This document shows positions 61,501 to 64,000 of a stretch of 64,000 nt of DNA, piece after piece. A program made the position numbers and the translations under genes. The notes beneath the pieces were generated by a model, which saw nothing but the letters and a program-made list of their open reading frames with translations, had not been told where the DNA came from and searched no databases. The stretch's first letter is position 1; each line of letters begins with the position of its first letter. The stretch comes from Sorex araneus. Its lineage: Eukaryota; Chordata; Mammalia; Eulipotyphla; Soricidae. The stretch spans positions 49,703,137-49,767,136 of the forward strand of contig NC_073304.1 in assembly GCF_027595985.1 (NCBI RefSeq), written 5' to 3'.

Positions 61501-62147
61501 CTATACCAGCAATATGTTCCCATTTACACCAAACCAATGGCATTTCCTGGAATAAGGCATGTGTACTTACACCTCTGCATCTTACTGCAGATTTTGCAGC
61601 TTCCAATTTTATTATTCAACATTTCTTGGGTGAAGACTTTCTATTCTTCTAATCCTACCAAACACAATGCCAAAGACTCTTTGATTCACAATATTTACTG
61701 AACTGTCGTATTACTCTGTAGTATCTATCACATAGTAGTGAAATTGCTTACCTAGATGTATCCCTTCTAAAAAATGAACTAGAGCTGGGGGCATGGCATC
61801 ATTCCACCTGTATCATATGGACCACTACTACTTTTACTTATCTGTCTCTTACCAGCCCGACACTGTGAGTGCTGCTCCCAAACAAAATAACCAAAAAATA
61901 TATATGCACATTCACACCATAATAAAACACTTTTAAACAGGGATAGGAAGATATATGACAACTCAGTCATAGTAAGTTGCCTGGAAAAGAATGAAATTGC
62001 CCTGAACTACGATCCCTACAAACACTGACCTTATTCGTATTGCCTCTTGAATGGTGTCCCCCAAACAAGTACAGCACCCTGTCTACGCATACCGCACAGC
62101 TTCCTGACATGGAAGGAGGGACATCACCTTCGGTGTTAACTTTTTTC
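55405..62147 (-). CDS. KLHDC2: KLHDC2, kelch-domain receptor of CUL2 ligase (5' end beyond window)
   Basis: KLHDC2 is the substrate receptor of a CUL2-ElonginBC-RBX1 E3 that recognises proteins ending in Gly-Gly (C-degron pathway). Eleven exons give 328 residues plus stop, matching human 79-406 exactly in length. Kelch repeats are visible as the blocks LYLFGGHHSRGNT, LIFFGGYGYL, GFVFGGRYR, LFLFGGFT and VIVFGGCANN. The residues I recall as lining the diglycine pocket are all present by human numbering: K147, Y163, W191, R236, R241, S269 and W270. After the propeller come the Elongin-binding part and the C-terminus NNTSGS. The coding start and about 78 residues should lie past position 64000. 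I searched 62150-64000 and did not find them. Convergent with NEMF. Confidence 0.96.
55682..55734 (-). CDS. KLHDC2: KLHDC2 exon (AHSNEVLIFSVQPKSLV)
   Basis: Last propeller strand. The donor gtaagt leaves codon Arg split 2/1. Confidence 0.94.
55783..56215 (+). repeat. old SINE split by a (GAT)n-family element
   Basis: SINE parts 55783-55872 and 56129-56215. The duplicated cccctaagcaccac marks the insertion. Confidence 0.8.
55873..56128 (-). mobile_element. (GAT)n-family element, short copy
   Basis: 256 bp flanked by exact 14-bp repeats cccctaagcaccac (55859-55872, 56129-56142). It corresponds to the region shared with the chimeric SINE, with the extra block absent from that SINE retained. 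Confidence 0.85.
56286..56373 (-). CDS. KLHDC2: KLHDC2 exon (kelch, LWHTACASDEGEVIVFGG)
   Basis: Sixth kelch repeat, ending CANNLLVHHRA. Phase 2 in, phase 0 out. Confidence 0.95.
56466..57120 (+). repeat. three old SINEs, KLHDC2 intron
   Basis: 56466-56645, 56668-56800 and 56950-57120. The following 57240-57580 is unique. Confidence 0.65.
57585..57657 (-). CDS. KLHDC2: KLHDC2 exon (DAWTYCISKNEWIQFHHPYT)
   Basis: Links the fifth and sixth repeats. Donor gtagga. Confidence 0.94.
58010..58119 (-). CDS. KLHDC2: KLHDC2 exon (IPQGICPVGRSWHSLTPVSS)
   Basis: Contains S269 and W270 (GRSWH) of the C-degron pocket and the LFLFGGF kelch strand. Confidence 0.96.
58588..58646 (-). CDS. KLHDC2: KLHDC2 exon (DARMNDLHCLNLDTWEWNE)
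   Basis: Carries R241 of the pocket (DARM). Confidence 0.95.
58723..58803 (-). CDS. KLHDC2: KLHDC2 exon (GRAPSPRAAHACATVGNKGF)
   Basis: Kelch repeat ending VFGGRYR, with R236 of the pocket. Human has GKAPSP here, shrew GRAPSP. Confidence 0.96.
59172..59310 (+). repeat. old SINE
   Basis: Diverged sense copy between KLHDC2 exons. Confidence 0.6.
59486..59569 (-). CDS. KLHDC2: KLHDC2 exon (NSSHPRGWNDHVHILDTETF)
   Basis: 28 codons, phase 0 at both ends. Includes W191. Confidence 0.96.
59625..59715 (-). mobile_element. 5'-truncated chimeric SINE
   Basis: Only the last 91 bp, flanked by tgattagc (59617-59624, 59716-59723). 5' truncation with a target repeat is the mark of LINE-type priming. Confidence 0.85.
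59785..59866 (-). CDS. KLHDC2: KLHDC2 exon (LIFFGGYGYLPEDKVLGTFE)
   Basis: Third kelch repeat with Y163. Donor gtaagt. Confidence 0.96.
60124..60239 (-). CDS. KLHDC2: KLHDC2 exon (FYMLDTRSTDRALQWERIDC)
   Basis: 38 codons plus 2 nt, including K147 (SSKDK). Confidence 0.95.
60470..61245. repeat. old SINEs, KLHDC2 intron
   Basis: 60470-60590 (-), 60816-60985 (+), 61105-61245 (-). 61250-62030 is largely unique. Confidence 0.6.
62030..62147 (-). CDS. KLHDC2: KLHDC2 exon, most 5' one in window
   Basis: KKVNTEGDVPPSMSGSCAVC to RGNTNK. The donor is gtcagt, and the acceptor tcatag completes a Trp codon from an exon outside the window. Confidence 0.95.
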
Positions 62148-62550
62148 CTATGAAGTAAAAACAGTGTAAAAGTTTCCCAAAAAAAAGAAATACAAGTCTT
62201 AATTCTATCTTCACAATAAAGGGGGAGAAATAGAATGTGTAGGTTAAGAGTTTCCTCTAGCTCTGAATTTGATTCAAAACATGAGCTCTTCCCTCTTATC
62301 ACCCATTCTCACATAATGCCAACTGTTCCTACATATAAGTGGTTCTAGATGCCTAAATATCATTTACTCTAGGAACATACCATTTTAATCTTTATTTATA
62401 TTGCTGTATGAGGTCCTTGGGTTTTTTTTTTCTGTAAACCAGGAGCTACAAAAGAAACCTTAGCATCCGAATCCTGATAATAGGTGTTTTTCTACTCAGT
62501 TTTTAGTCATTCAAAGAAATCTGATTAAGACGTTATATAAATTATCTGAT

Positions 62551-62725
62551 GGGGCTGGAGCAATAGCACAGTGGGTAGGGCATTTGCCTTGCACGAGGCC
62601 AACCCGGATTCAATTCCTAGCATTCCTTATGGTCCCCCAACCACTGCCAGGAGTAATTCCTAAGCACAGAGCCAGGAGTAACCCCTATGCATTGCCGGGT
62701 GTGACCCAAAAAGCAAAAAAAAAGA
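62551..62725 (+). mobile_element. SOR-like SINE, young
   Basis: Imperfect 21-bp repeats ending taaattatctga on both sides. Antisense to KLHDC2. Confidence 0.9.
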
Positions 62726-62739
62726 AGACTTTATGTAAA

Positions 62740-63310
62740 TTATCTGAGGTAGTGCTTACTGTAGGCCAGGCACTCCTGAGTGCTTTGCAACTCAGTTCCT
62801 TAAAAATAAAGTTAAGACTCATTTTGAATCTAAAAGCTTAAGAAATCCAAGACTCAATATATTAATTGCATACTTAGCTCTTCTGTTTACCACTTTTACT
62901 AATTTCAAGTTTTCATATTGAAGATTATATTTTTAAATAATTTTAAAGATTTATTTTAAAAATCCTTTTTGGTGGTGGTGTAGGCCTTTCAGAAATTTCC
63001 CCCAGAAACCTGTTGCACAGGAGCACTTAGCCACTTTCTGTACACAGTGGTTCCTCATGTGTGCCCAAAGGACTTTCATAAAAATTGCACTGTATACACA
63101 CAGATCCATGGAGCAACCTCTCTCTCCTGGGGGGAAAAAAATGGGGAGTTTCCACTTGAAGCAGGGTACCCAAGGTATCATTTTTGCAGTTGCCCTATAG
63201 TTCCAAATATACATTTCAGGGTTTGCATTTGTTTTTAAAGACACTTTTCCTTGATATGTGTATGGTGGTTAAAATTTAAGTTAAGAGTAATTAAAATGAT
63301 CACTGGAAGA
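62740..63310. other. KLHDC2 intron, unique
   Basis: No exon of KLHDC2 could be found here on the minus strand. No repeat is recognised. Confidence 0.5.
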
Positions 63311-63314
63311 GGCT

Positions 63315-63425
63315 ACCCCACTTCTGGTGAGCTTGGGGGATCATATAGGGTTCCAGGGATCAAAATCGGGTGAGCTGTGTGCAAAGCAAGAGCTTTACCC
63401 ACTATACTATCTCTCTGGATCTTAA
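63315..63425 (-). repeat. old SINE fragment
   Basis: Diverged minus copy lacking the 3' end. Confidence 0.5.
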
Positions 63426-63495
63426 GAACATTTCTGATGGGGCTCAGTTTCTTTTAAAAAAAAAAAAGGTTAATTCTTGTATTAAAAGAATACTA

Positions 63496-63668
63496 TGGGG
63501 CTGGAGCGATAGCACAGTGGGGAGGGCATTTGCTTTGCACATGGCTGACCCGAGTTCAATTCCCAGCATCCCATATGGTTCCCTGAGCACCACCAGGGGT
63601 AATTCCTGAATGCATGAGCCAGGACTAACCCCTGTGCAAAGCCAGGTGTAACCCAAAAAGCAAAAAAA
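63496..63668 (+). mobile_element. SOR-like SINE, young
   Basis: Flanks aaaagaatactat on both sides. Antisense to KLHDC2. Confidence 0.9.
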
Positions 63669-63767
63669 GAAAACAAAAAGAATACTATAAGTCTCTACTC
63701 CATAAAAAGATTTGCAAATTGCTCAGATTACCAGTTTTTCTATGTGCATAAGATAATCTATGTTTAA

Positions 63768-63982
63768 CCCAAAAGGAGAGAGAGAACAAAAGGGAATGCC
63801 CTGCCACAGAGGTGGGGTGGGGTGGGGGGATGGGGTGGGAGGGTGGGAGGGATACTGGGTACACTGATGGAGGGGACTGGGCACTGGTGGAGGGATGTAA
63901 ACAAAATGCAAACATGAAAGTTCATAAGTTTGTAACTGTACCTCACAGTGATTCACTAACAAAAATAAATTAAAAAAAAAAA
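63768..63982 (+). mobile_element. L1 3' end, 5'-truncated, exact target repeats
   Basis: Repeats agataatctatgtttaa at 63751-63767 and 63983-63999. G-rich tract (potential quadruplex) at 63810-63851 and an AATAAA before poly(A). Confidence 0.92.
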
Positions 63983-64000
63983 AGATAATCTATGTTTAAA

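Noticed and set aside
62740-63310. Missing 5' exons of KLHDC2
   Set aside because: No match to the expected N-terminal sequence (SNQVRGLYDFYLPREELW or earlier) on the minus strand. They should lie outside the window.

Overview
This is mammalian genomic DNA, most likely from a shrew (Soricidae, Sorex-like). The host call rests on one very abundant tRNA-derived SINE whose sense copies start ggggctggagcgatagcaca and end in acccaaaaagc plus poly(A). I recall this as the soricid SOR family, but could not search it. The genes are spliced vertebrate genes with GT-AG introns, a CpG-island promoter and AATAAA signals.

Layout. Positions 1-1190 hold no recognisable gene. A complete 299-nt 7SL (SRP) RNA gene lies at 1265-1563 on the + strand, with a CRE at -51 and a T4 terminator. 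A decayed 7SL fragment follows at 3451-3535. From 4312 to 54098 (+) all 33 coding exons of NEMF (Rqc2 homologue) can be placed by eye. The joined frame is open and encodes 1076 residues, the length I recall for human NEMF. NEMF ends at a poly(A) signal at 54742. From about 55230 to the window end (- strand) lies KLHDC2, tail-to-tail with NEMF. Its last 11 coding exons (55405-62147) encode the residues equivalent to human 79-406, and its first exons lie beyond the window. The order 7SL - NEMF - KLHDC2 matches what I recall of human 14q21.3 (RN7SL2/NEMF/KLHDC2).

How the genes relate. 7SL RNA is the scaffold of the signal recognition particle. NEMF binds stalled 60S-peptidyl-tRNA complexes, recruits Listerin and adds C-terminal alanine-rich tails. 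KLHDC2 is a CUL2-ligase receptor for C-terminal Gly-Gly degrons. All three belong to nascent-chain and C-terminal quality-control biology. Whether their linkage means anything is speculation.

The rest is introns packed with retroposons. I distinguish: (1) young SOR-like SINEs with poly(A) tails; (2) a chimeric SINE with the same tRNA head but a different 3' half ending in CAGTG/CAGTGCTA repeats without poly(A); (3) a roughly 640-bp element ending in (GAT)n that shares its 3' half with the chimeric SINE; (4) L1 3' ends with a G-rich tract; (5) a 0.63-0.85 kb retroposon with a GC-rich head joined to an L1-like 3' end; and (6) many old SINEs and L1 relics. The most notable pattern is that almost every young poly(A) retroposon inside a gene is antisense to that gene, and the orientation flips when the gene strand flips. 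The chimeric SINE and its (GAT)n partner are the best candidate for an undescribed retrotransposition pair.
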